From assembly GCA_036501665.1 (NCBI GenBank), contig DASXZW010000074.1, positions 6,691-70,690 of the forward strand: 64,000 nt of DNA, given 5' to 3'. This document shows positions 9,394 through 18,037 of the stretch, one piece after another. This stretch comes from DATAUD01 sp036501665. Lineage in GTDB: Bacteria > Verrucomicrobiota > Verrucomicrobiia > Limisphaerales > Palsa-1400. Position numbers and translations under genes: made by a program. The notes below the pieces were generated by a model. It was given only the letters and a program-made list of their open reading frames with translations, made no database searches and was not told where the DNA came from. Positions within the stretch are counted from its first letter, which is position 1; the number at the start of each line of letters is the position of its first letter.

Positions 9394-10014
9394 TCATTTG
9401 CGTTTGCGTATCAGAGTGACCATTACGCCTTGAATGACCAGTTCGCCTGCGGGAATCATTTTCGGGAATTTCGGATTTTCTGCCCGAAGATGAGGCTTGC
9501 CATTATTGGCGACGTAAGTTTTGAGAGTGCTTTCTCCGTCGATCAATGCCGCCACAACATCGCCGTTGCGCGGCGTCTGGCCGTGTTCTACAACCACGAT
9601 GTCGCCGTCGAGAATGTGCCTGCCGATCATCGACTCGCCGCGCACCTCCAAGGCGAACGTCCGGGCTGTCGGTTTCATCCCCAAAGTCTCAATATCAACG
9701 GAAATGCACCCCTTGGCCTCCTGCTCGCGTTCATTCGCAAATCCTGCCGGTATTGTGCCAAAAAGAGGGATGTTCGCGATGCTGCTACGCAACTTCGCCA
9801 ATGGAGAAGTGATGCGCAATGCCCGTGCCTTGCCCGGTTCTGATTCAAGAAAACCTTTTTGGCGCAACAGGCGTACATGCCCTGTCACGGAATTGAGGCT
9901 GCGAAAACCGAATTTGTCGGCGATTTCCTGATAAGTTGGCGTCACACCCTGCGACTGTTGCCAGTTAAGAATGAAATCAAGAATTTGCTGCTGTTTTCGC
10001 GTCGATGCCGCCAT
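9394..10014 (-). CDS. lexA: LexA repressor, first gene of the polymerase operon
   Basis: 206 residues with the full LexA plan: N-terminal winged helix (TYQEIADKFGFRSLNSVTGH), cleavage site at Ala90-Gly91 in TIPAGFAN, catalytic Ser128 in GESMIGRH and Lys165 in GESTLKTY. It would repress SOS genes and self-cleave with RecA-ssDNA. It is followed after 3 nt by the DinB-DnaE fusion, so this may be a dedicated repressor and not necessarily the only LexA of the cell. The start is fixed by alignment to other LexA N-termini; the SOS box overlaps it by one base, leaving no room for a ribosome site, so translation may be leaderless. Confidence 0.95.
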   Translation of the reverse strand: MAASTRKQQQILDFILNWQQSQGVTPTYQEIADKFGFRSLNSVTGHVRLLRQKGFLESEPGKARALRITSPLAKLRSSIANIPLFGTIPAGFANEREQEAKGCISVDIETLGMKPTARTFALEVRGESMIGRHILDGDIVVVEHGQTPRNGDVVAALIDGESTLKTYVANNGKPHLRAENPKFPKMIPAGELVIQGVMVTLIRKRK

Positions 10015-10033
10015 ACTGTATATTTATACAGTA
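10014..10033. promoter_or_regulatory. SOS box (LexA operator) at the lexA start
   Basis: TACTGTATATTTATACAGTA is a 20-bp palindrome broken only at the centre. It matches the E. coli-type consensus CTG-N10-CAG with AT-rich centre at all but about one position. It overlaps the lexA start codon by one base and should autoregulate lexA and the downstream polymerase gene. Confidence 0.9.
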
Positions 10034-10055
10034 TCTTCCCAAACAGGGCTGTCAA
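10034..10055 (-). promoter_or_regulatory. Probable lexA promoter -35 region
   Basis: On the minus strand a perfect TTGACA (10050-10055) lies about 17 nt upstream of the region overlapped by the SOS box. A -10 element would fall inside the box, so LexA binding would block polymerase directly. The transcript would begin within a few bases of the ATG. Confidence 0.5.
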
Positions 10056-10068
10056 TTCCCTTCCGCGT

Positions 10069-11121
10069 TCAGGTGACGAATTCGAGGGCCTCCATCATCG
10101 CCATGATGGTCAGGAGAGCGTTCCCTTCGAGGCGATTGTTGACGTAAATGTAAGTTTTACGGAGAGGATTGTTGGGCGTCTGCAATCCCTCAGAAATCAA
10201 CTTTGTCCCTGCCTGACGCGCCTCGGCGTTCACTTCTTGAGTTCGGGCGTACGGTCGGAACGATTTAACCGCGTCTTCGTAGTTGCGCCCCGGCTTCAAC
10301 AGGAATCGAGCCGCGACCAAAGCGTTATTCGTCCGGCTGTTTGCCAGCGCCATTTGTTCGCTAACGGGCGGCATGTGCGTCCAATTGTTAAAGACGTGCG
10401 CGACGCCATGCCGGGCAAGGCAGGCGAAGTATTCGGGTGTGAGCCAGTCTTTGTTTCTCAACTCGATGCCGTAAGGCCAATTGTTTGGAATGCTATTGAA
10501 AAAGGAATCAAGGACTTCGACAAAATCACCGGAATGCTTGAAGTTGTTTGAATAGAAGCGTGAGAACTCAAACATTATTATCCCGACGTGGTTTCGGATT
10601 GATTCGCAGGGTTGGAGAAAACCACGACGGAATAAGTCGGCGTCAAGAAAGCTTGCATTGGAGTCGCCTGCCCGCGAACCGTGATGTTTGCCTCGCGAAA
10701 AGCTTTTGATCGTGACTTCCCCGGTGACTTTGAAACCGAACTGGAAGTCCGTTGGGACTTGGGCGGCGAGAGCTTCGAGTGAGGACTGCGATGGAAATTT
10801 GTAATACGTCGCATCTACGGAGACGGTCTTAAACACCTCCGCATATTCGTTAAGGCAATCGCGTTCAAACTCGTCCTTATCAATCTTCGCAGTTTTTTTC
10901 GGTTGGGACTCAATTTGAAGCTGCGGAAACCAGCCTTCATCCGCCGAGTTTTTGGATACCTTCGCATTCTTTTTGTATAGAGCCGGGGTGTAAAGTTGAT
11001 TCATCCAGCCTTCGTACTTCCAACTCGAAGTACCGACGAAAACCCCTCGTGCAGCTAACGCAGCGGCCCGTGTCTTCATCTGCTCGCGATCAAATGCCAT
11101 TTGATTCGAGCGTATCGTCAC
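10069..11121 (-). CDS. DUF72 (YecE-like) family protein
   Basis: 350-residue member of the DUF72/YecE family, a TIM-barrel-like fold of unknown reaction. Supporting segments: VGTSSWKYEGW near the start, an FKVTGEVTIKSF strand, and YGIELRNKDWLTPEYF. The start may be ATG at 11100 rather than 11121. It lies upstream of lexA on the same strand, but the SOS box and TTGACA sit in the 54-nt gap, so lexA probably has its own promoter. DUF72 genes are found near DNA-repair loci in some genomes, but a link is only inferred. Confidence 0.85.
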   Translation of the reverse strand: MTIRSNQMAFDREQMKTRAAALAARGVFVGTSSWKYEGWMNQLYTPALYKKNAKVSKNSADEGWFPQLQIESQPKKTAKIDKDEFERDCLNEYAEVFKTVSVDATYYKFPSQSSLEALAAQVPTDFQFGFKVTGEVTIKSFSRGKHHGSRAGDSNASFLDADLFRRGFLQPCESIRNHVGIIMFEFSRFYSNNFKHSGDFVEVLDSFFNSIPNNWPYGIELRNKDWLTPEYFACLARHGVAHVFNNWTHMPPVSEQMALANSRTNNALVAARFLLKPGRNYEDAVKSFRPYARTQEVNAEARQAGTKLISEGLQTPNNPLRKTYIYVNNRLEGNALLTIMAMMEALEFVT

Positions 11122-11483
11122 AATGACACAGAGGCGAGTCTGTTGTATTGGCGAAAACTTGAAACAGGGACACTACGGAAAAGGTCGTGCGCTTAACGTA
11201 AGTGATACACTTATTAGTCAATTAGAAATCATCCGTCAGCACCATGACGCCAGTATCAGTTCGGCGTGATTACTGGCCCATCCGCTGGAGCGCATTTGGG
11301 TCGCGGCTGGGCGGCAACTCAAAAGTCCGAAAAATCTGTCAAGTGATTTATTTTCAACACTCATCCACAAAGGTTTGCGTGGGCACTACCAGCTAAAATC
11401 GCCATATCTCAAAACTGTATATGGTAAAATTATTCGATGGTGAAATTGGATTTCATAACTGAACTGCAACAAAGGAAGTCAAC
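11122..11483. other. Intergenic region between divergent genes
   Basis: Must hold promoters for the DUF72 gene (minus) and the GHKL ATPase gene (plus). No supported coding sequence. ACTGTATATGGTAAAA near 11416 resembles half of an SOS box but lacks the second CAG half. AAAGGAAG at 11471-11478 is the ribosome site of the next gene. Confidence 0.5.
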
Positions 11484-12131
11484 ATGAGAAACTGGTTTGA
11501 AGTGGATAAGCTGGGGCTGGCCCAGATTCTGGAACGCAAGGGCAAGGAGTTCGCGCTCTTTGAACTTCTTCAGAATGGATGGGATGAGCCGGGCGTCACC
11601 AAGGTCAACGTGTCGCTGGAATACCAAGGGTGCAACAGGGCGCGGCTGGTGGTGGAAGATGACGCGCCTGAAGGCTTCAAAGATTTGAGCCACGCTTTTA
11701 CTCTGTTCGCCGCCTCCGCAAAGAAGACCAATCCAGAACAGCGGGGCCGCTTCAATCTGGGAGAGAAGCTCGTGCTGGCCATCAGTGATAAGGTTACGAT
11801 CTGCACAACCCATGGCACAATCCGGTTCGATGCGCGAGGCAGACACCGGTTGCGCTCACGCCAATCGGCAGGGAGCCGAATCGAGTGCCAGTTGCGCCTG
11901 ACACCCGACGAGTGCCGCGCGGTTGCCGCACAGGCCCGCAAGCTGATTCCCCCGGAGCGCATCGCCACCCTCTTCAACACTGAATTGCTCACGCCTCGGT
12001 TGCCGGTGAAAACCATTACCGCGACACTGCCCACCGAGGTTTCCAGCAATGACGGTTTGCTGCGACGGGCGCAGCGGGAAACGGTCATTCGCCTGTATGC
12101 ACTACTTCTCGGAGAAACGGCCATGTTTTAA
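11484..12131 (+). CDS. GHKL (HSP90/MutL-like) ATPase, C-terminally truncated
   Basis: N-terminal ATP-binding domain of the gyrase/HSP90/histidine-kinase/MutL fold. Seen: FELLQNGWDE (N box with Glu, Asn, Asp), VVEDDAPEGF (ADP-lid Asp-x-Gly-like), and GRFNLGEKLVL (G2 box). Similar proteins, known mainly from phages and mobile elements, run on well past this point; here the frame stops at GETAMF, 4 bases before the 3' end of the DUF4236 gene on the other strand. This looks like truncation at the TerY-P island junction. The ATP-binding core is intact, so a partly functional protein is possible. AAAGGAAG gives a good ribosome site. Confidence 0.78.
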   Translation: MRNWFEVDKLGLAQILERKGKEFALFELLQNGWDEPGVTKVNVSLEYQGCNRARLVVEDDAPEGFKDLSHAFTLFAASAKKTNPEQRGRFNLGEKLVLAISDKVTICTTHGTIRFDARGRHRLRSRQSAGSRIECQLRLTPDECRAVAAQARKLIPPERIATLFNTELLTPRLPVKTITATLPTEVSSNDGLLRRAQRETVIRLYALLLGETAMF

Positions 12132-12135
12132 AGTA

Positions 12136-12537
12136 CTATAAGTCTTTTTGTTTCCACCACGGAATTTGATTGTTCACTGGCTGACTGGAAATTGTTGGTT
12201 GATTAGCCGGAGGCTTTGGGATGGTTGGCTGATGGATTGTAGGTTGACTGACTGATGGTTGTTGAACATGTGGAACCTGATTTGAAAATTGATTATTCTT
12301 TGGGAAGATCGGCTGACCGGGGCTAGGGCTTGGCGTTTGAGGTGGTTGGATTTGATTTGGAAAATATCTGATGTAATAAAGTCCTGTGCCGGGAATACCG
12401 GTGGAAAAATACCTTTGACCGCTAGGTGATATGCCAAAACGTAAACCCGGAATCCCCCAACTTCCGCCAATACCCTTTTTTGTGAGGGAAAAACGGAATG
12501 GCCCTCGACCAAAAGCTTTGCGAAAACGCCAACCCAT
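12136..12537 (-). CDS. DUF4236 protein, last gene of the TerY-P operon
   Basis: 133 residues. The first 55 match DUF4236 (MGWRFRKAFGRGPFRF, then GIPGLRFGISPSGQRYFSTG and IPGTGLYYI), which fixes the start at 12537, two bases after the kinase stop; the longer reading frame is not needed. The tail is Pro/Gln/Asn/Ser-rich with QPTI-like repeats and probably disordered. DUF4236 has no assigned function. Placement as the distal gene of the vWA-PP2C-kinase operon suggests it is a client or regulator of that module. Confidence 0.82.
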   Translation of the reverse strand: MGWRFRKAFGRGPFRFSLTKKGIGGSWGIPGLRFGISPSGQRYFSTGIPGTGLYYIRYFPNQIQPPQTPSPSPGQPIFPKNNQFSNQVPHVQQPSVSQPTIHQPTIPKPPANQPTISSQPVNNQIPWWKQKDL

Positions 12538-12539
12538 AT

Positions 12540-14816
12540 TTATGACGAAATGATTTTGTGCAAATAATTTTGAAACCGCAAGCCAGCGAAACGTCGTCCT
12601 TCTTTCTCGCGTTTTGCAGACTGCCAACGCAAAGCAAATGTCTGTTTCAGCGCTGCTCGCAGTTTTTCAGTCAATTCATTGATCGTTGGCATCACCTCAT
12701 TTCGTGCGGTCACAGCCTGCTTGTCCAGATCAGTGATTTCTGCATCGTGAAATTGTTGAATCGCTATTTTTTTCTGCGAGGAAGTTGCCCTCATTTGCTG
12801 TTCTTCAGGGTTCAATGATTGTCTGGCATCGGAAAAATACTGGCGTGCGCTTGCAACTTGTTCACTCAATTGTGCCTGTATTCGTTGCTTTTCCGTTTCG
12901 TGCATCAGTTGTGTCTGACGGTATTTATTTTCAATTGCATGTTTTTCTTGTGAAGAAAGATTTGGGCCAGACATACGGGCTTCACGTTCCAAACCTTGGC
13001 GCCAAATCCTGAGCGCCATTTCCCTGCTTGGTCCAATTCCGTTTACTCTGCGAACACTACCGTCAATATCAGCCGCAGTTTGAAAACCGATGTAATAGAG
13101 ACGCGACTTGTATGTTTCACCTATACCCGGAATCCAACTATTCATTACAGAGTGGCTGCGAAGATACGCTTGAACATGAGAAATTTGCAATGCGTTCAAT
13201 GCCACATTTTTTTCGTCGGATTCTTTTTGTTTGAGGTCAGAGATTTTGCGGTCAAGTTCCAAAACTTGATTTCCCAAAGATTTCTGAAGCGAATCGAGTT
13301 TGTTTGTCTCGGATGTCGAAATGTCCCGGCGGCGCTGAGTTATAGATTGAATTTGAGCATTGAGTTCAATCTGAGCGGCATTTAGGTTTGTCAGCAGCGT
13401 TGCCGATAAATGACCTTTTTCAGCGGCAATCGCCCGTTCGCCTTCGTCGAGCTTCATCTGAACAGTTAGGCGTTCGGCGGAAATTGAATCAACTATTATT
13501 TGATGTTCGCGAACTCGTCGGAGAAAATCTTTATACTCTTTTTGAAATTTCTGAAATTCTGCTTGGCTTGGGTCGTGCTTGTAGCTAATAAAACACAAAA
13601 GGAGATTCAAACTGAAAACGCCCGTCACGACAATAAGAAATTCGGATGCGGGCATTTCCACAAGAACCCTCGTTAGAAAGACAAGTGCCATAGAACCCAA
13701 AATAATGATTCGATTCATTTTGGTTTGGCCTTGGAACCGTAGGGATTCAACTGGTTGCGCTTCAGTAAGGGAATCTAAAATCCAACCGGGGTCAGGGACG
13801 GACGCTTCTTCTTTTTGTGGACTCATCGGTACCGGGGACTCTTGGTTGACAGGAAGCCTTTCCGTATGGTCGTTCCACCAATTTGCACCATTCGGTTGTG
13901 GTTTAACTCGCGTAGTTGAATCAAGAATTGGCGGCTGCACGTTCCCATCCAATGCAGGAACATCCTGCGGTGACAGGCTGAAAAAACTTGTGAATAAATC
14001 GACCAAAAAGCGGAGTTCTGTATTTGGCGATGAACTCAGTTCGCGTAACACATCCGAGTTCTCCGGTTGCAAATAATCTTCTTTGCGAAAAATCAAACAC
14101 TCATCACCACCGCGATATTTGCCCCATAATTCAGGATGCACAGCCAAAGAAACGAGCGACACATAAATTACCCAAGCAGAAAAATTATCCAGATAAGGCC
14201 CATAGTCCCAGCCTGTTCTTGACGGCAGTTGATAATTCCGGTGTCCGCATTCGTTGCTTAGGTTTCCAGCCAAACCCGGAACATACATTCCATCATAATC
14301 TATCAAGCGAAGTTGATCGCCAACAACGACAACATTTCCGTGTTGCAGGTCACCATGTGCCATGCTCACCGCTTTCAAATCTGCCATCATTTCTTTCCAG
14401 ACTTTAGCCAAAGAAATCAACGTGGATGGCGTCCAAATATATTTCTCAACAAATTTAATCAGGGATTCACCTTGCACCCATTCCATTTTGAGCAGTGGAT
14501 AATTTCTACCGAGAACCTTTATGCCTCCCTGTAAAAACGTAAATTGAACCATGTATGGAAGAGAGACCTTTTTAAGATAGCTGCTGATGGCTTCGTAACG
14601 GCGTTGTTGGTCTGAAACTTCGCTAGAAAAGCAGCGAGCAGCCCAACGCCGTCCGCCAATTTGAATTTTGTAAACGCAGGCAAAGTTGCCAGCAATCGGA
14701 CGGGGCAAACCAAGTTGGTTTAATTCCGGTTGGCCGGTTCGGAGGTCAGGGTCCAAAAACGCCAAACAAGGGTTTTGAATCGCCTCGTTGTAATCTTGTA
14801 GTGTTGGCCAAGACAT
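12540..14816 (-). CDS. TerY-P triad protein kinase with coiled coil and helix-hairpin-helix
   Basis: 758 residues. The N-terminal 300 form a eukaryotic-like kinase fold: MEWVQG hinge, AHGDLQHGNVVV catalytic loop, LRLIDYDGM in place of DFG. Then two hydrophobic segments (MNRIIILGSMALVFLTRVLV and FLIVVTGVFSLNLLLCFIS), a long coiled coil, and a helix-hairpin-helix (IPGIGETYKSRLYYIGFQTA and VNGIGPSREMALRIW), then more coil. This is the architecture described for the kinase of TerY-phosphorylation triads. It starts 3 nt after the PP2C gene. Probable role: phosphorylating triad partners at the membrane or on nucleic acid; substrate unknown. Confidence 0.88.
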   Translation of the reverse strand: MSWPTLQDYNEAIQNPCLAFLDPDLRTGQPELNQLGLPRPIAGNFACVYKIQIGGRRWAARCFSSEVSDQQRRYEAISSYLKKVSLPYMVQFTFLQGGIKVLGRNYPLLKMEWVQGESLIKFVEKYIWTPSTLISLAKVWKEMMADLKAVSMAHGDLQHGNVVVVGDQLRLIDYDGMYVPGLAGNLSNECGHRNYQLPSRTGWDYGPYLDNFSAWVIYVSLVSLAVHPELWGKYRGGDECLIFRKEDYLQPENSDVLRELSSSPNTELRFLVDLFTSFFSLSPQDVPALDGNVQPPILDSTTRVKPQPNGANWWNDHTERLPVNQESPVPMSPQKEEASVPDPGWILDSLTEAQPVESLRFQGQTKMNRIIILGSMALVFLTRVLVEMPASEFLIVVTGVFSLNLLLCFISYKHDPSQAEFQKFQKEYKDFLRRVREHQIIVDSISAERLTVQMKLDEGERAIAAEKGHLSATLLTNLNAAQIELNAQIQSITQRRRDISTSETNKLDSLQKSLGNQVLELDRKISDLKQKESDEKNVALNALQISHVQAYLRSHSVMNSWIPGIGETYKSRLYYIGFQTAADIDGSVRRVNGIGPSREMALRIWRQGLEREARMSGPNLSSQEKHAIENKYRQTQLMHETEKQRIQAQLSEQVASARQYFSDARQSLNPEEQQMRATSSQKKIAIQQFHDAEITDLDKQAVTARNEVMPTINELTEKLRAALKQTFALRWQSAKREKEGRRFAGLRFQNYLHKIISS

Positions 14817-14819
14817 AAT

Positions 14820-15560
14820 TCATTGAATGATGTCAATTCGTAGGAGCGTTACATCATCGTTTTTCATCTGTCCGCAGGTTCGCAAATCAGAGACAAAATT
14901 TTCAAATGAAACGCTATCTTTCGTGTCCAAGTCTTTCAATAAAATCCACGGCTTTTTGCCCTGCTCATGTTCCTTAAAAAACCAACACGCAAGCGCATCG
15001 GTCATTAGAAAAAAGGCGTCTTCGCATCCAAACGAACCGCTGCATTGCGTGACAAGTTCGGGTTTTTTGTTTAAGTTTGGCGCACTTGACAACAGATCGG
15101 GACGATTACCGAACGCAGCAGAATCAGCCAAAGGAAATGCCTGAATGATCTCATCTCCGCGCACTTGCACCAGACAACTATCTCCCGACGCAGTAGCTCG
15201 CCATTTTTTTTGTTTTCCCTTGTCTGAAAGTTCCTGTGAAAACTCCAAACCGACAAATGCGGCAAAGGCACCACTGCTTGCTTTTTCTTCGGCATACCAC
15301 GGAAGGGGATGTCGGTGCGCTATTTTTTGCCATCTTTCTTGAAGTGGGGTTAATTCTTCAAGTGCAATCGGGATTGAAAGTTTCCTGTTGGTGAATGCTC
15401 GGACTAATTGTTTAGCCCATGCTCCAGAAAATGAAGTTTCTGCTGCTCCGTCGGCTATAGCAAATCGAAATCTGTCAAACGAGAGGCAATACGCATCTTC
15501 GTATTCTGCATCGCTGCTGCCGTGCTTGGGCAACGCAAACACCTGTGCATGGGTTTCCAC
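14820..15560 (-). CDS. PP2C-type protein phosphatase of the TerY-P triad
   Basis: 246 residues with a GTG start. PP2C features: EDAYCLSF and FAIADGAAETSFSG near the N-terminus (metal-binding Asp, DG), a central ATASGDSCLV strand pair, FFLMTDALACWF (third metal Asp), and NDDVTLLRIDI at the C-terminus (final Asp). It would reverse phosphorylation by the adjacent kinase. Twelve nt after the vWA gene and 3 nt before the kinase gene, so clearly one operon. Confidence 0.9.
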   Translation of the reverse strand: METHAQVFALPKHGSSDAEYEDAYCLSFDRFRFAIADGAAETSFSGAWAKQLVRAFTNRKLSIPIALEELTPLQERWQKIAHRHPLPWYAEEKASSGAFAAFVGLEFSQELSDKGKQKKWRATASGDSCLVQVRGDEIIQAFPLADSAAFGNRPDLLSSAPNLNKKPELVTQCSGSFGCEDAFFLMTDALACWFFKEHEQGKKPWILLKDLDTKDSVSFENFVSDLRTCGQMKNDDVTLLRIDIIQ

Positions 15561-15572
15561 AGCGTGAGCATT

Positions 15573-16412
15573 TTATCGTAACGCGCTTGGACGGGTTCCG
15601 ATGTCTAAGAATTTTATGACGGCCACCATGTCAGCGTTAAAAACAAAACCACGACTACCTGCACCAGCGTTCATACTTTCCTTTTTTGCAATATTTAGCA
15701 TGGAGTCTGGCAGTGGACTCGACATTTGGAATAACTGTTGTCCGAATTTGTCAGGTAAGACTTCACTGTTGCTAGGATATTCAATTTGCGCCCCTCGTTG
15801 TGACGACAAATGGACGTTAAATACGAGAACTCCTCCGTCATTGCTTTTGAGTTTTTGAATTTCACTCGCTGCATTGATCGGGTCGCCGTCCGTTGCTTCT
15901 CCATCGGTGATGTTAATCACGATTGGCGGAAAACAATTCGGATGCTGCGAAAGCCAATTTTCCACAATTGCTTTTGCTTGGACGAGGGCTTGAATCATTG
16001 GCGTTGCGCCGTTGGCGACTGGTTCAAACCAAACGGGGAAGCGGACCGGCTGGTCAACAATTCCACCAGCACCATCAGGGACTTTTTTGGTTCGTTGTTC
16101 AACTCGCGCAGGAGAATTTCCAACTTCGCTAATGGGAACGAGTGGACGGCCCGCCAGTGCGCCAGCGAAGGCCGGGCCAACTTGTGTGCCATAACCAATT
16201 ACGCCGATGTGGAAAAAATCACGAATACCCTCCTCTTTTGCGCATTTGATAACGAGGTTTTGCAACATTCGGTTTATTGCATCGGCAACACCGTCGGCTT
16301 TTCTTTGAGTTCCTTCGCCTCCACCAAACACGTCGGCCATCGACCCGGATTGGTCAATTAAGAACACAAAACAAGTGGGATTTCCTCGACTAATTTCAGC
16401 ACTGTATGCCAT
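15573..16412 (-). CDS. TerY-like vWA domain protein, first gene of the triad
   Basis: 279 residues, almost entirely a von Willebrand A domain with an intact MIDAS: FLIDQSGSM, NGATPM and INITDGEATDG. No signal peptide or membrane segment, as for TerY proteins of tellurium-resistance-type and TerY-P systems. AAAGGA about 5 nt before the ATG is a strong ribosome site, consistent with the operon head. Known from the family: TerY-P triads are linked to stress response and nucleic-acid processing. No TerC, TerD or TerB gene is present here. Confidence 0.9.
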   Translation of the reverse strand: MAYSAEISRGNPTCFVFLIDQSGSMADVFGGGEGTQRKADGVADAINRMLQNLVIKCAKEEGIRDFFHIGVIGYGTQVGPAFAGALAGRPLVPISEVGNSPARVEQRTKKVPDGAGGIVDQPVRFPVWFEPVANGATPMIQALVQAKAIVENWLSQHPNCFPPIVINITDGEATDGDPINAASEIQKLKSNDGGVLVFNVHLSSQRGAQIEYPSNSEVLPDKFGQQLFQMSSPLPDSMLNIAKKESMNAGAGSRGFVFNADMVAVIKFLDIGTRPSALR

Positions 16413-16510
16413 ACGATTCCTTTTGGTTGGTTACGTTTTTTGTGCGGACGTTTCAGAGTGAATGAATTGAGACGATTAGGCAAGAATGCACTTGCAGGCC
16501 ATTTGTTGGG

Positions 16511-17047
16511 TCAATTTTTCCCCGAAAAATGCAGCCTGCTTTTCAGTAGGCCGCGAGCGTTCCTGAATTTAGCGTCGGTTATTTGAGGGTTGATTTTGGC
16601 GATGTGTCGAAGGACGAACGCCAGCGCGTACGTCGCCAATTGGAGGAGTAGTGCGCGATGGATATCCATTTCACGCAACCGCCCCTCCGCTGCCAGCAAA
16701 TGAACCAGTTGTTTCATGGCTGCCAAATCACTCAGCATCGCCGAAACGTTCGCCATCGCAGAATCTGCGGGCAAAGCGCACTGTCGGGTCAGCCCGAGAC
16801 GCAGCAGGCGAAGCGATTCGGTGTTCGTGGACACCAATGCTCGAAGGCCATCGTGATTGAGCGTGTCAGCGTTGCCAAGATCGCCGGTCATTAGCGTGGC
16901 GGCCTTTAGGAAGTCATCGTACCCGTTCGGATTTGGCAGCGGTGGAGGTGGCGGAGTCCGGCTCAAGGACAAGAAAAGCACGGCCAACATCGCCAACAGG
17001 ATGACGGCGACCAACGCGAGCAGCAGGGTGCGGGATTTACGCGTCAT
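16511..17047 (-). CDS. Membrane-anchored hypothetical protein, probably truncated
   Basis: Starts MTRKSRTLLLALVAVILLAM, a single N-terminal membrane helix, followed by a Pro-rich linker (TPPPPPLPNPNGYDDFLKAA) and helical sequence. Proteins with this layout in related bacteria appear longer. Here the last 50 residues after GRLREMD do not continue the helical pattern in a recognisable way, so a frameshift or recombination near 16670 is suspected. ATG at 17047 is preferred over 17074 because it begins directly with the membrane anchor. Confidence 0.55.
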   Translation of the reverse strand: MTRKSRTLLLALVAVILLAMLAVLFLSLSRTPPPPPLPNPNGYDDFLKAATLMTGDLGNADTLNHDGLRALVSTNTESLRLLRLGLTRQCALPADSAMANVSAMLSDLAAMKQLVHLLAAEGRLREMDIHRALLLQLATYALAFVLRHIAKINPQITDAKFRNARGLLKSRLHFSGKN

Positions 17048-17223
17048 CGCTGACAGCCAGCATACCAAGAACAACCGGTGCGGTCAATGACGCCCAGTTC
17101 CGCGTCGACTGGCGTGTCGGAAAGTAAAACGACGCATATTTCTATTGTTCCAGAAACCCCAACGGATGTATTCAAGGGCGCGGAATCAATTTGCTGGTCC
17201 CGTAATTTGGCGCGGATTGAAAT

Positions 17224-18003
17224 ATGAGCCGAAAGACGTTCATCGAATCAGAGGGCGCAACTTGCAAAAACTGGAATTGGAGTTGGTCGTTCATTAACGA
17301 GTCCAAGCGACACATAATCTTTGGAGCGTGGGATGTATATACTGATAATTCTAGGGCCAAGATTTTCTCCACGGACTGGCAAATCAACAGGCGCGGCCAT
17401 AAGAATAAGGCATATGACCAATCGCGAGAGCACATTCGCTTGATCGAGGAAAATGGTTACCGGCTATTGACGTTTCCCATGAAGCGCTCGAAGGATACAG
17501 CCGACGACAATAACCGAAGTGGCCCGGCGAAGATTAGTGGATTCACCGCGACGCTAAGTGAGAAGACTCTCGTGAGAATCGAAAACGACTGGTTTGGAAT
17601 TGCTCTTGGTGCGGCAACCCGATTGGCAGAAGAATTGGCTAAGCCTGAAAAGTATCCCGAAGGTGCTCGATGGACCGCCACGATCAACGCTTACGAGCGT
17701 AATCCAAAGGCACGCTCGGCGTGTATCGAACATCATGGCCACACTTGCGCGGCTTGTGGGTTCGATTTTGCGAGAGCGTATGGCGATTTTGGCAAAGATT
17801 TTATTCATGTCCATCACATCATACCGATAGGTAAGATTGGCAAACTGTATGATGTTGACCCGAAAGAAGATTTGATACCCGTATGCCCCAATTGCCACGC
17901 GATGATTCACCGAATTGAACCCCCGCTAACCATCACCGAGCTTCGGAAACTTTTGCAGGCAACACACGACGTAACCAACGTTAATCGCAGTCGCGTCTGT
18001 TAA
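17224..18003 (+). CDS. HNH endonuclease, McrA-like (putative methyl-dependent restriction)
   Basis: 259 residues. The C-terminal 100 form an HNH/McrA nuclease: HTCAACGF zinc pair, HVHHIIPIGKIG catalytic block, and CPNCHAMIH closing the zinc site. The N-terminal 130 residues (NWNWSWSFINE, HIRLIEENGYRLLTFPM) form a domain also found fused to HNH nucleases and likely recognises the target. By analogy with ScoMcrA-like proteins it may cut modified foreign DNA, but no modification reader is identified. No partner methylase nearby. Weak ribosome site (GGATTGAAATATG). Confidence 0.82.
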   Translation: MSRKTFIESEGATCKNWNWSWSFINESKRHIIFGAWDVYTDNSRAKIFSTDWQINRRGHKNKAYDQSREHIRLIEENGYRLLTFPMKRSKDTADDNNRSGPAKISGFTATLSEKTLVRIENDWFGIALGAATRLAEELAKPEKYPEGARWTATINAYERNPKARSACIEHHGHTCAACGFDFARAYGDFGKDFIHVHHIIPIGKIGKLYDVDPKEDLIPVCPNCHAMIHRIEPPLTITELRKLLQATHDVTNVNRSRVC

Positions 18004-18037
18004 GTATGGGTCGATTCGGAAAGGGCGTCGCGCCAAC

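Noticed and set aside
11416..11431. Second SOS box before the GHKL ATPase
   Set aside because: ACTGTATATGG lacks the CAG half; only one arm matches.
13465..13471. GTTAGGC heptamer inside the TerY-P kinase gene as an attC core
   Set aside because: It lies in coding sequence with no paired GCCTAAC nearby; chance match.
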